A DNA stretch of 53,512 nt from Haematobacter genomosp. 1. Its GTDB lineage: Bacteria > Pseudomonadota > Alphaproteobacteria > Rhodobacterales > Rhodobacteraceae. The DNA is taken from the NCBI RefSeq assembly GCF_002196855.1, contig NZ_NIPW01000030.1, positions 1 to 53,512 of the forward strand, given 5' to 3'. The notes under the pieces are model-generated. The model saw nothing but the letters and a program-made list of their open reading frames with translations, ran no database searches and had not been told where the DNA came from. Made by a program: the position numbers and the translations under genes. Positions within the stretch are counted from its first letter, which is position 1, and the number at the start of each line of letters is the position of its first letter. This document shows positions 37,146 through 45,961 of the stretch, in pieces.

Positions 37146-37889
37146 ATGACCGAAACTTCTTCCGGCTCAGCTCATTCCATGGAGGAGGTTCGCGATCGCC
37201 TTCTGGACGCGGCGCTGCCGCATGTCGTCTTCGATGGCTGGACTGCCGTCACCTACAGGGCGGCTGTTGATGATTCGGGGCTCGATCCCACTCTGGCGCA
37301 TATGGCCGCGCCGCGGGGCGCAATCGATCTTGCGCACGCTTTCCACGTCCGCGGCGACAGGCGCATGGCAGAGGCGCTGGCGACGAGCGACCTTTCCGCC
37401 CTGCGCTTCCGCGAGCGGGTTGCAAAGGCCGTCATGCTGCGCCTTGAACTCGCAGGGGACCGGGAGGCGGTGCGCCGCGGCATGACGCTCTTTTCGCTGC
37501 CCCAGCACGCGGCGGAGGGATCCCGGCTGGTCTGGCAGACGGCGGATGCCATCTGGACAGCGCTTGGCGACACGGCGGACGACCTGAACTGGTACACGAA
37601 ACGCGCAAGCCTTTCCGGGGTCTTTGGCGCGACGGTGCTCTACTGGCTTGGGGACGAAACGCCCGACAGCAGCGCAACCGCGGCGTTTCTGGAGCGGCGG
37701 ATCGACGGGGTCATGCGGATCGAAAAGACCAAGTCCTTCCTGCGCAAGACGCCCGGATTCAATCTGCTGATGACCGGCCCCGACTGGCTGGCCCGGCAGG
37801 TGCCCTCGCCCGACCGGTGCCGGAGGGACGGGTTGCCCGGACGGCGATCAAGGACGGCCCCCGGCCCGCTCGGGAGGACGGCGGAATGA
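37146..37889 (+). CDS. COQ9-family ubiquinone biosynthesis protein
   Basis: 247-aa TetR-like-fold protein. In the family this lipid-binding factor assists the Coq7 hydroxylation step of ubiquinone synthesis. Visible: the N-terminal helical region ([14 protein letters not shown]), [22 protein letters not shown], then [47 protein letters not shown], a strongly conserved COQ9 block. The C-terminus is Arg/Pro-rich and longer than the usual LPGR ending. The stop overlaps the next gene (ATGA), so the two are co-translated. Confidence 0.9.
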   Translation: MTETSSGSAHSMEEVRDRLLDAALPHVVFDGWTAVTYRAAVDDSGLDPTLAHMAAPRGAIDLAHAFHVRGDRRMAEALATSDLSALRFRERVAKAVMLRLELAGDREAVRRGMTLFSLPQHAAEGSRLVWQTADAIWTALGDTADDLNWYTKRASLSGVFGATVLYWLGDETPDSSATAAFLERRIDGVMRIEKTKSFLRKTPGFNLLMTGPDWLARQVPSPDRCRRDGLPGRRSRTAPGPLGRTAE

Positions 37890-38869
37890 GCCGGTCCATG
37901 CGTGCCGTCGAGATATCGCGGCCCGGCGGGCCTGAAGTGCTGCGCCTGGTGGAGCGCCCGATTCCGCAACCGGGCTACGGACAGATCCTGATCCGGGTGG
38001 ACTATGCGGGCGTGAACCGTCCCGATGCCCTGCAACGTGCCGGGAACTATGCACCGCCCCCCACGGCCTCCGACCTGCCGGGGTTGGAGGTCTCGGGTCA
38101 TGTCGTTGCCGTTGGGCCGGGAGCGCAGCGCTGGAAGGCGGGCGATGCGGTTGTCGCCCTGACGCCCGGCGGCGGCTACGCGGATTATGTCGTGACCCAT
38201 TGGGGGCAGGCGCTGCCGGTGCCGGAGCGGCTTGAGCCCGCCGCTGCGGCGGCACTTTGCGAGACATTTTTCACCGTCTGGACCAATGTCTTTGGCCGCG
38301 GAAAGCTGAAGGCGGGGGAGCGGTTCCTCGTCCACGGCGGATCCTCCGGCATCGGCACGACGGCCATCCAGCTTGCCCATGCCTTTGGCGCCCGGGTCTT
38401 TGCCACGGCGGGGAGCGGGGAAAAGTGCGACGCTTGCCGTGCTCTGGGCGCGGAGAGGGCGATCAACTACCGGGAGGAGGATTTCGTCGCCGTGTTGAAG
38501 GGGGAAGGCGGGGCGGACCTGATCCTCGACATGGTGGGGGGCGATTACATCCCGCGCAATCTGCGCGCATTGGCGGAGGATGGCAGGCTGGTGCAGATCG
38601 CCTTCCTCTCCGGTCCGACGGCGGAGGTGAATTTCGGCCTGCCGATGCGGCGGCGGCTATCCGTCACCGGATCGACGCTCCGGCCGCTCTCCGATCTCGA
38701 CAAGGCGCGAATCGCGCAGGGGCTTGAGGCGTCGGTCTGGCCATTGCTGTCGGCAGGGCGTGTGGCCCCGGTGATGGATTCGGTCTTTCCGCTTGAGCAG
38801 GCGTCTCGGGCGCATGAACGGATGGAAAGCTCCGCCCATATCGGCAAGATCGTCCTGAAGGTGGCGTGA
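37886..38869 (+). CDS. NAD(P)H-quinone oxidoreductase, zeta-crystallin/PIG3 type
   Basis: 327-aa medium-chain dehydrogenase without the zinc ligands of alcohol dehydrogenases. The N-terminal GroES-like domain contains YAGVNRPDALQRAGNY. The Rossmann motif HGGSSGIGTTAIQLA is at about 150-164 and binds NADPH, followed by ATAGSGEK. The C-terminal PLEQASRAHERMESSAHIGKIVL is typical of the PIG3 branch. It reduces quinones, directly or through one-electron steps. Coupled to coq9 by a 4-bp overlap, which suits a quinone-related role. Confidence 0.9.
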   Translation: MSRSMRAVEISRPGGPEVLRLVERPIPQPGYGQILIRVDYAGVNRPDALQRAGNYAPPPTASDLPGLEVSGHVVAVGPGAQRWKAGDAVVALTPGGGYADYVVTHWGQALPVPERLEPAAAAALCETFFTVWTNVFGRGKLKAGERFLVHGGSSGIGTTAIQLAHAFGARVFATAGSGEKCDACRALGAERAINYREEDFVAVLKGEGGADLILDMVGGDYIPRNLRALAEDGRLVQIAFLSGPTAEVNFGLPMRRRLSVTGSTLRPLSDLDKARIAQGLEASVWPLLSAGRVAPVMDSVFPLEQASRAHERMESSAHIGKIVLKVA

Positions 38870-39043
38870 GGAGGGGACCGCCGGAGGGTTGGCCGGTGGC
38901 CTCCGCCCTGCGGGCCTGCGCTTGGCGCGGGCCCGAGCGGGCTGTCAGACAGGGCCGCAGCAGCCGTGGCTCATGCGGCGGATCTCTGCGGCCCCTTTTT
39001 CTGCGGCCCTTGCCCGAAAAGGGCGGGCGGTGGCCCGGCCCTT

Positions 39044-39250
39044 TCAGTAATGCGGCGGTTTCTGGTCGGCGAGCGGGATCGTGCCCCCGGCCTGCATCTC
39101 GCGCTCCGCCTCCCGCTCCATCAGCAGGGAGACGAGCCGCGTCAGGCGTGCGAGGTCACGGGCCTGCGCGCTCGTCACGTCCGACAGGTCCTCCACGATC
39201 CGGGTGAGGTGGGCGATCTGTTCCTCCGCTCGGGTAAGGCGGTCATCCAT
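39044..39250 (-). CDS. slyX: SlyX-like small protein
   Basis: 68 aa: [25 protein letters not shown] forms a heptad-patterned coiled coil, and the C-terminus ends ADQKPPHY, the typical SlyX terminal PPHY/W. Function unknown in the family. ATG 39250 with AAAGGACGAG upstream is preferred to a start at 39304. The 174-bp gap 38870-39043 after qor is GC-rich with a few G/C hairpins (GCCCG/CGGGC) but no gene. Confidence 0.88.
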   Translation of the reverse strand: MDDRLTRAEEQIAHLTRIVEDLSDVTSAQARDLARLTRLVSLLMEREAEREMQAGGTIPLADQKPPHY

Positions 39251-39340
39251 AATCTCGTCCTTTCGGGCCAAAAAGCCGCATTGCCTTGCCCCGAACGGGT
39301 CCATCCGCTAGACGACGCCCGTCAACCACGAGGCACACCG

Positions 39341-40843
39341 ATGGCGAAGGACAAGGGCAGCCAGGCCAAGGGAACCCGCCGACCCAAGGCGGAGAACCCC
39401 CGCGGCTTCCGGGACTATTTCGGCGCAGAGGTCACCGAACGCAAGACCATGCTCGACCGGATTGCCGAGGTGTATCATCTCTTCGGCTTCGATCCGCTGG
39501 AAACCCCGGCGGTGGAGACGGTGGAGGCGCTCGGCAAGTTCCTTCCCGATGTGGACCGCCCGAATGATGGCGTCTTCGCCTGGCAGGACGAGGGCGACTG
39601 GCTCGCGCTTCGCTATGACATGACGGCGCCGCTGGCCCGCGTGGCCGCGCAGTTCCGTAACGACCTGCCCTCCCCCTACCGTCGCTATGCCATGGGGCCT
39701 GTCTGGCGGAACGAAAAGCCCGGGCCGGGACGCTTCCGCCAGTTCTATCAGTGCGATGCCGATACGGTGGGTTCCGCCAGCGTGGCCGCGGATGCCGAGA
39801 TCTGCGCGATGCTCTCCGACACGCTGGAAACCTTGGGGATTCCGCGGGGCGATTATGTCGTGCGCGTGAACGACCGGAAGGTGCTGAACGGGGTGATGGA
39901 GGTTGCGGGCGTGCTCGACCCCGCCGACCCTGATCGCTTCGCCTCCGAGCGCGGTATCGTGCTGCGCGCCATCGACAAGATCGACCGGCTGGGGGAGGCG
40001 GGTGTCCGCGCCCTGCTGGGCGAGGGGCGGCGGGACGAATCCGGTGATTTCACCAAGGGCGCGGGGCTTGGCCCGGAGCAGGCCGATGTGGTCATGGGCT
40101 TCATGGCCGCGCGGCGCGACAGCGGTGCGGCGACCGTGGCCCGGCTGCGGGAACTCGTCGGCGCATCGGCCATCGGGCTGGAGGGCGTGGGCGAGCTTGA
40201 ACAGATCGCGGAGCTTCTGGATGCGCAGGGCTACGGGGCGGATCGGGTGATGATCGACCCGGCGGTGGTCCGCGGCCTTGGCTACTACACCGGCCCGGTG
40301 TTCGAGGCGGAGCTGACCTTCGAGATCCTCGATGAAAAGGGCCGTCCGCGGCAGTTCGGTTCCGTTGCGGGCGGCGGGCGCTATGACGATCTGGTGAAGC
40401 GCTTCACCGGCCAGACCGTGCCCGCGACCGGCGTTTCCATCGGCGTGGACCGTCTGCTGGCCGCGCTGCGGGCCAAGGGGCGGATCGGCGGCGAAACTGC
40501 TGGCCCGGTCATCGTCACCGTGATGGACCGCGAGCGGCTGGCGGATTGCCAGTCGATGGTGGCGGAACTGCGGAACGCCGGGATCCGGGCGGAGGTCTAT
40601 CTGGGCAACCCGAAGAACTTCGGCAATCAGCTCAAATATGCCGACAAACGCAATTCTCCTGTTGCGGTGATCCAGGGATCGGATGAGCGCGCGCGGGGCG
40701 TCGTGCAGCTCAAGGATCTGTATCTGGGCGCCAGGATCGCCGCCGAGGCGAGCCTTGAGGAATGGAAATCCCAGCCTGCGCAGATCGAACTGCCGCGGAG
40801 CGAACTGGTGCAGGGGGTGCGCAGCATCCTCGGGCGGTATTGA
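39341..40843 (+). CDS. hisS: Histidyl-tRNA synthetase
   Basis: 500-aa class II synthetase. Motif 1 region, motif 2 ([29 protein letters not shown]) and motif 3 ([14 protein letters not shown]) are present, and the histidine-binding [13 protein letters not shown] is intact. The ATG at 39341, with GAGG upstream, gives a slightly Lys-rich N-terminus. The C-terminal anticodon-binding domain runs from about 415 to 500. Its stop overlaps hisZ (TGATG), so synthetase, its paralogue HisZ and HisG form one unit. Confidence 0.97.
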   Translation: MAKDKGSQAKGTRRPKAENPRGFRDYFGAEVTERKTMLDRIAEVYHLFGFDPLETPAVETVEALGKFLPDVDRPNDGVFAWQDEGDWLALRYDMTAPLARVAAQFRNDLPSPYRRYAMGPVWRNEKPGPGRFRQFYQCDADTVGSASVAADAEICAMLSDTLETLGIPRGDYVVRVNDRKVLNGVMEVAGVLDPADPDRFASERGIVLRAIDKIDRLGEAGVRALLGEGRRDESGDFTKGAGLGPEQADVVMGFMAARRDSGAATVARLRELVGASAIGLEGVGELEQIAELLDAQGYGADRVMIDPAVVRGLGYYTGPVFEAELTFEILDEKGRPRQFGSVAGGGRYDDLVKRFTGQTVPATGVSIGVDRLLAALRAKGRIGGETAGPVIVTVMDRERLADCQSMVAELRNAGIRAEVYLGNPKNFGNQLKYADKRNSPVAVIQGSDERARGVVQLKDLYLGARIAAEASLEEWKSQPAQIELPRSELVQGVRSILGRY

Positions 40844-41955
40844 TGCCGGCGAAAGCAGCCGCACGGGCCGAGGGCGAGGCGATCTTTTCGCGGTTCCTGC
40901 TGGCAGGCGCCCTGCCGGTGGAGACGGATATCCTCCAGCCTGCCGAAACGCTGCTGGACCTGTATGGCGAGGATATCCGCGCCCGCGCCTATGTGACGTC
41001 CGATCCGCTCCGGGGGGAGCAGATGCTGCGCCCGGACTTCACCGTGCCCGTCGTGCAGATGCACATGGCGCAGGGCGCGGAGCCCGCCCGCTACACCTAT
41101 TTCGGCGAGGTCTTCCGCCGTCAGGAACATCGCGGCGCGCGGGCCAGCGAGTATTTCCAGGTGGGTTACGAGCTTTTTGCCCGCGACGATATTCCTGCGG
41201 CGGATGCCGAGGTCTTTGCGCTGTTCGCGGAGATACTGGCCCCGCTCGGCCTTCGGGCCGCAACGGGCGACATGGGCCTGCTGCTGGCCGCGGTGAACGC
41301 GCTGGAGACTTCGGAGGCGCGCAAGGCGCGGCTTCATCACCATATCTGGCGGCCCCGCCGGTTCCGCGCCCTGCTGGACCAGTATTCCGGCCGCACCAAA
41401 CCCACGGATGCGCGCAAGCGGATGCTGCGGGGGCTTGCCGCGACGCCGGTGGAGCGGCTCCTTTGGGAAGCGGGCACCGCCGTCGGTCTGCGCAGCGATG
41501 AGGAAGTCGCCGCCCGGGTGCGCCATCTGGTGGAGGAGGCCGATACGCCACCGATCCCCGCCCTCCAGGCGGAGATACTGGATGAGCTGATCGGGCTGCG
41601 CGATACCGCGCCCGCCGCGCTCAGCCGTCTGGAGGATCTCTCCGTGGACATGCCGGGGCTGTTTCCGGCGGTGGAACGGATGTCTCTCAGGCTGGATGCT
41701 CTGGTCGCGCACGGGATCGATGTGGACCGGCTGGATTTCGAGGCGAGCTTCGGGCGCACCACGCTGGAATATTACGACGGCTTCGTCTTTGGCTTCTATG
41801 CCGAACGCCGCCCGGATCTTCCGCCGGTGGCGACCGGCGGGCGCTATGACGCGATGACCTCCCGGCTGGGGCTGGGGCAGTCGATCCCCGCGGTCGGCGG
41901 CATCATCCGGCCGGGCGTGCTGGCGGAGCTGAAGGAGGCGGGCGAATGGCGGTGA
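40843..41955 (+). CDS. hisZ: ATP phosphoribosyltransferase regulatory subunit HisZ
   Basis: A catalytically dead HisRS paralogue that forms a hetero-octamer with short HisG and confers histidine feedback control on the first step of histidine synthesis. 370 aa, with LRPDFTVPVVQMHMA, YFGEVFRR (motif 2-like), and RTTLEYYDGFVFGFYAE, typical of HisZ. It lacks the HisRS anticodon domain. It starts at ATG 40843, overlapping the hisS stop, and overlaps hisG by 10 bp. Confidence 0.95.
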   Translation: MPAKAAARAEGEAIFSRFLLAGALPVETDILQPAETLLDLYGEDIRARAYVTSDPLRGEQMLRPDFTVPVVQMHMAQGAEPARYTYFGEVFRRQEHRGARASEYFQVGYELFARDDIPAADAEVFALFAEILAPLGLRAATGDMGLLLAAVNALETSEARKARLHHHIWRPRRFRALLDQYSGRTKPTDARKRMLRGLAATPVERLLWEAGTAVGLRSDEEVAARVRHLVEEADTPPIPALQAEILDELIGLRDTAPAALSRLEDLSVDMPGLFPAVERMSLRLDALVAHGIDVDRLDFEASFGRTTLEYYDGFVFGFYAERRPDLPPVATGGRYDAMTSRLGLGQSIPAVGGIIRPGVLAELKEAGEWR

Positions 41956-42638
41956 AGCTCGGCGTGCCCTCCAAGGGCCGCCTGATGGAAAAGACCTTCG
42001 AATGGTTCGGCGCGCGCGGCGTGCGGCTGATGCGCACGGGGTCCGACAGGGAATATTCCGGCCATGTCGGCGGGGTGGAGGGTGTGGAACTGGTCCTGCT
42101 CTCCGCCGGAGAGATCCCGAGGGAGCTTCAGGCGGGCCGCATCCATCTCGGCGTGACCGGATCCGATCTGGTGCGGGAGAAGATCGTCGACTGGCAGCAA
42201 CGGGCAGAGGCGCTGGCCCCGCTGGGCTTCGGCTTCGCCGATCTGGTGATCGCGGTTCCGGCGCTCTGGGTCGATGTGGACTGTCTGGACGATCTGGACG
42301 CCGTAGCCTCGGATTTCCGGGCGCGCCACGGGCACCGGCTGCGTATCGCCACCAAATATCACCGGCTGGTGCGGGAGTTCCTGCGCGACAACGGCGTGGC
42401 CGATTATCAGCTTGTGGACAGTCAGGGCGCGACGGAGGGGACGGTGAAGAACCTGACGGCGGAGGCGATCGCCGACATCACCTCCACCGGGGAGACGTTG
42501 CGCGCCAACCACCTGAAGATCCTGTCGGACGGTCTCATCCACCGGTCGGAAGCCACGCTGTTCCTGTCGCGCAGCGCGCCGCTGACCGAGGGGGAGCGCA
42601 GCGCGCTGACCCAGCTTTCCGCCCGGATCGGCGTCTAG
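41946..42638 (+). CDS. hisG: ATP phosphoribosyltransferase HisG (short form)
   Basis: First enzyme of histidine biosynthesis: condenses ATP and PRPP. 230 aa with no C-terminal ACT-like regulatory domain, so it is the short form needing HisZ, which is encoded just upstream. Motifs: LGVPSKGRLMEKT, GVTGSDLVRE, RIATKYHRLVREF, and the PRPP loop VDSQGATEGTVKNLTAEAIADIT. The TAG stop is the first base triplet of an intergenic repeat (TAGCAGGCTG). Confidence 0.96.
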   Translation: MAVKLGVPSKGRLMEKTFEWFGARGVRLMRTGSDREYSGHVGGVEGVELVLLSAGEIPRELQAGRIHLGVTGSDLVREKIVDWQQRAEALAPLGFGFADLVIAVPALWVDVDCLDDLDAVASDFRARHGHRLRIATKYHRLVREFLRDNGVADYQLVDSQGATEGTVKNLTAEAIADITSTGETLRANHLKILSDGLIHRSEATLFLSRSAPLTEGERSALTQLSARIGV

Positions 42639-43045
42639 CAGGCTGTGTCCGTCCATGTTCTGAGACCCGGCCGGAACCATGTGGATTTCCGGCCGGGTTT
42701 CCATCAGATCGCGAGCGATTCCCGCTCCGGCTCGGGCTTGGCAGGCTGCTGAAGAAGCCTGAAGTGTCGTGTCCATGCTCTGGAAACGGGAAATCGGCTC
42801 TGGGATGGTCCGAAACGTACGGATTTCCGGCCGGGTTTCGTCAGATCGCGAGCGATTCCCGCTCCGGCTCGGGCCTGACAGGTTGCTCAAGAAGCGCCAT
42901 GCCCATGCTCTGGAAACGGGAAATCGGCTCTGGGATGGTCCGAAGCGTGTGAATTTCCGGCCGGGTTTCGCCAGATCACGAATGACTTCCGCTTCGACGC
43001 AGCTCGGAAAGGCTTTTTCAGCAGCCTGCCAAGAGCGGTCTGCTA
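42636..43045 (+). repeat. Tandem array of three intergenic inverted-end repeats
   Basis: Three related units fill the 404 bp between hisG and DUF1489: about 42636-42738, 42739-42876 and 42877-43032. They share GGAAACGGGAAATCGGCTCT, GATTTCCGGCCGGGTTTC and CAGATCGCGAGCGATTCCCG. The left end TTGGCAGGCTGCTGAAGAAG (42739) and right end CTTTTTCAGCAGCCTGCCAA (43013) are inverted copies with one mismatch. Both flanking genes end in a TAG inside TAGCAG. No coding sequence. Confidence 0.8.
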
Positions 43046-43462
43046 GCGAAGGCCGATCTCATCCAGCATGGCGGCGAGGGCGGGGGGAAGATCCTCGTTC
43101 TCCCGCCCCTTGGGCAGATCCCGCGGCGCATCGGCGGCGGCAAGGTAGCGCCAGCCCTGAAACGGGCGCCGGGGCATCGGATGGGTCTGCACTACCTCCC
43201 GGTCCAGCACGAAGCCGCAGCGCCGGATGCCGTCGCCGTGATCGCGTTCCTCGAACGCCAGCAGGCGCTGACGGGCGAGGATCAGCCCCTTGAACACCCA
43301 GTAGAGCGAACCGCCCGAGAGGATCTCCGTCTCCCGCTTCGGCCACATGCGCGTGACATGCACCGGATTGCCGGCGGGATACCGCTCCTTCTGCCAGCGG
43401 ATCAGGTCATCGACCGCCTCAGCGCCGACGCAAAGCTTCACGATATGCAGGGAATCGGTCAT
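43043..43462 (-). CDS. DUF1489 family protein
   Basis: 139-aa protein with the DUF1489 pattern: LHIVKLCVGAEAVDDLIRWQ, HVTRMWPKRETEILSGGSLYWVFKGLILARQRLLAFEE, and RRPFQGWRYL. Likely cytoplasmic, mixed alpha/beta; its function is unknown, though conserved across alphaproteobacteria. ATG 43462 has GGAGG 5 nt upstream. It ends at a TAG within the repeat end and is divergent from nrdJ. Confidence 0.9.
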   Translation of the reverse strand: MTDSLHIVKLCVGAEAVDDLIRWQKERYPAGNPVHVTRMWPKRETEILSGGSLYWVFKGLILARQRLLAFEERDHGDGIRRCGFVLDREVVQTHPMPRRPFQGWRYLAAADAPRDLPKGRENEDLPPALAAMLDEIGLR

Positions 43463-43532
43463 CATCGCCTCCGGGGATACCGGATCACATAGGCGCGGAT
43501 CGGCCGGAGGGCAAGGTTGACCCTGACAGATC

Positions 43533-43579
43533 AATGCCTATCTTGTGTCATCCGCCAATTCGCACACAACATACAGGGT
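43533..43579 (+). promoter_or_regulatory. Tandem NrdR-box-like sites before nrdJ
   Basis: Compared with the NrdR consensus acaCwAtATaTwGtgt: box 2 (43564-43579, ACACAACATACAGGGT) matches at about 13 of 16 positions. Box 1 (43533-43548, ending TATCTTGTGT) matches well only in its right half. Their starts are 31 bp apart, three helical turns, the usual spacing of paired NrdR boxes. No B12 riboswitch was recognised in the leader. Confidence 0.5.
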
Positions 43580-43585
43580 TCTGCC

Positions 43586-45880
43586 ATGTCCCGCTTTGAA
43601 ACCGCCATCGCCGAACAGATCTGGGACATGAAGTACCGGCTCCGGCAGGCGGACGGCACCCCCGTGGACGGCACGGTGGAGGATACCTGGCGCCGCGTCG
43701 CCCGCGCGCTGGCGGAGACGGAAGCAGACCCCGGCGCATGGGAAAACCGCTTCTACGCCGCGCTGGAGGATTTCCGCTTCCTGCCTGCAGGCCGAATCAT
43801 TGCGGGCGCTGGCACCGGCCGCAGCGTCACGCTCTTCAACTGCTTCGTCATGGGAACGATCCCGGACAGCATGGCGGGGATCTTCGACATGTTGAAGGAA
43901 GCCGCGCTGACCATGCAGCAGGGGGGCGGCATCGGCTATGATTTCTCCACCATCCGCCCGCGGGGGGCGGAGGTGAAGGGCGTGGCGGCGGATGCCTCCG
44001 GCCCGCTTTCCTTCATGGATGTGTGGGATGCGATGTGCCGCACGATCATGTCCGCCGGATCGCGGCGGGGCGCCATGATGGCCACCATGCGCTGCGACCA
44101 TCCCGACATAGAGGCGTTCATCGAAGCCAAGCGCGATCCCGCGCGGCTGCGGATGTTCAACCTCTCCGTTCTGGTGACGGACGCGTTCATGGCGGCGGTG
44201 AAGGCGGACGGGCCGTGGGATCTGACCTTTGGCGGCAAGGTCTATCGCACGGTGCAGGCGCGTGACCTGTGGAACGGCATCATGCGCTCCACCTATGATT
44301 ATGCGGAGCCGGGGGTGATCTTCATCGACCGGATCAACGCGATGAACAACCTCGCCTATTGCGAGACGATCTCCGCCACCAATCCCTGCGGGGAGCAGCC
44401 GCTCCCGCCCTATGGGGCCTGTCTGCTGGGTTCCGTCAACCTCGCGCGGCTGGTCTCCGATCCCTTCGGGGCGGAGGCGCGGCTGGATCTCGACGCGCTG
44501 GACGATCTGGTGCGCGTGGCCGTCCGCATGATGGACAATGTCGTCGATGCCTCGCGCTTCCCCCTGCCGGAACAGGCGGCGGAGGCGGCGGCGAAGCGGC
44601 GGATCGGGCTGGGCGTCACGGGGCTGGCGGATGCGCTGCTGATGCTGGGCCTGCGCTATGGCTCGGAGGAGGCGGCCCTACGGACGGAGGAATGGCTGCA
44701 TGCCATCGCGCGCTCCGCCTATCTCGCCTCCGCCGATCTGGCGGCGGAGAAGGGGGCCTTTCCGCTGTTCGACGTGGAGAAGTTCCTTTCCTCCGGTTCC
44801 CTGCGCGACATGGATGAGGAGGTGCGGGCCGCGATCCGGGAGAAGGGCATCCGCAACGCGCTGCTCACCTCCATCGCGCCAACGGGGACGATCTCGCTTT
44901 TCGCGGGCAACGTCTCCTCCGGGATCGAACCGGTCTTTGCCTATGCCTACACGCGCAAGGTGCTCCAGAAGGACGGATCGCGGACGGAGGAGGAAGTGGT
45001 GGATTACGCCGTCCGCCTGTGGCGGGAGCGGTTCGGCGATGCGCCCCTGCCGGAGTGGTTCGTGGATGCCCAGAACCTCGCCCCGCTCGACCATGTGCGG
45101 ATGCAGGCGGCGGCACAGAAATGGATCGACAGTTCCATCTCCAAGACGATCAACTGCCCGGAGGATATCTCCTTCGACGCATTCAAGGATGTCTATCTCG
45201 CCGCCTATGAAACAGGATGCAAGGGCTGCACCACCTACCGTCCCAACAGCGTGACGGGATCTGTCCTGACCGTGGCGGAGACGAAACCGGAGCCCGCGGC
45301 TACTCCCGCGCCCGCCGGGGAACATCCCGCGCGTGCCGCCACCGGCGGGGAGGTCGTCTATCTCAGCGACCCGCTGGACCGGCCCCAGGCGCTGGAAGGC
45401 CAGACCTACAAGCTGAAATGGCCCGATTCGAACCATGCGATCTACATCACCGTCAACGATATCGTCGTGGGCGGTCAGCGGCGGCCGTTCGAGGTGTTCA
45501 TCAACTCCAAGAACATGGAACACTATGCCTGGACCGTGGCGCTGACGCGGATGATCTCCGCCGTGTTCCGGCGCGGGGGGGACGTGTCCTTCGTGGTGGA
45601 GGAGCTGAAGGCGGTGTTCGACCCGCGCGGCGGGGCCTGGATGGAGGGACGCTACGTGCCCTCCATCCTTGCTGCGATCGGGGGGGTGATCGAGCGGCAC
45701 CTCGTCTCCATCGGGTTCATCGCGGGCGAGGGCCAGGGGCTGAAGTCCGATCCCCGTGCGGAGCGGGTGGCGGTGGGGGAACAACGCGGCCCCGCCTGTC
45801 CCAACTGCGGCGGCCACGATCTCCACATGGCGGAGGGCTGCATGACCTGTCTGGACTGCGGCTATTCCAAATGTTCGTGA
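43586..45880 (+). CDS. nrdJ: Class II (adenosylcobalamin-dependent) ribonucleotide reductase NrdJ
   Basis: Makes deoxyribonucleotides with or without oxygen, using B12 to form the thiyl radical. 764 aa. Active-site motif NPCGEQ with Asn266, radical Cys268 and Glu270; Cys86 (LFNCFVMG) and Cys259 (AYCETI) are candidates for the redox pair. The substrate/phosphate region TGTISLFAGN (about 432-441) and a C-terminal Cys cluster (CPNCGG...CMTCLDCGYSKC) that probably shuttles electrons are present. ATG 43586 begins the usual MSRFETAIAEQIW. Paired NrdR-like sites precede it. Confidence 0.96.
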   Translation: MSRFETAIAEQIWDMKYRLRQADGTPVDGTVEDTWRRVARALAETEADPGAWENRFYAALEDFRFLPAGRIIAGAGTGRSVTLFNCFVMGTIPDSMAGIFDMLKEAALTMQQGGGIGYDFSTIRPRGAEVKGVAADASGPLSFMDVWDAMCRTIMSAGSRRGAMMATMRCDHPDIEAFIEAKRDPARLRMFNLSVLVTDAFMAAVKADGPWDLTFGGKVYRTVQARDLWNGIMRSTYDYAEPGVIFIDRINAMNNLAYCETISATNPCGEQPLPPYGACLLGSVNLARLVSDPFGAEARLDLDALDDLVRVAVRMMDNVVDASRFPLPEQAAEAAAKRRIGLGVTGLADALLMLGLRYGSEEAALRTEEWLHAIARSAYLASADLAAEKGAFPLFDVEKFLSSGSLRDMDEEVRAAIREKGIRNALLTSIAPTGTISLFAGNVSSGIEPVFAYAYTRKVLQKDGSRTEEEVVDYAVRLWRERFGDAPLPEWFVDAQNLAPLDHVRMQAAAQKWIDSSISKTINCPEDISFDAFKDVYLAAYETGCKGCTTYRPNSVTGSVLTVAETKPEPAATPAPAGEHPARAATGGEVVYLSDPLDRPQALEGQTYKLKWPDSNHAIYITVNDIVVGGQRRPFEVFINSKNMEHYAWTVALTRMISAVFRRGGDVSFVVEELKAVFDPRGGAWMEGRYVPSILAAIGGVIERHLVSIGFIAGEGQGLKSDPRAERVAVGEQRGPACPNCGGHDLHMAEGCMTCLDCGYSKCS

Positions 45881-45914
45881 AGGAAAGGGTCCGCGCCACG
45901 CATGGGAGGGGGGA

Positions 45915-45942
45915 ATGAGCCGGCCCGATGAGGCCGGTTCAT
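45915..45942. terminator. Bidirectional hairpin between nrdJ and hslU
   Basis: ATGAGCCGGCC / GGCCGGTTCAT, 11-bp stem with one G-T wobble and a 6-nt loop, midway in the 81-bp gap between convergent genes. Serves both directions. Confidence 0.7.
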
Positions 45943-45961
45943 CGCCGGGAGAGAAAACCGC

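Noticed and set aside
43463-43585. Cobalamin riboswitch before nrdJ
   Set aside because: The leader is only about 120 nt, shared with a divergent gene, and no B12-box-like sequence is visible.
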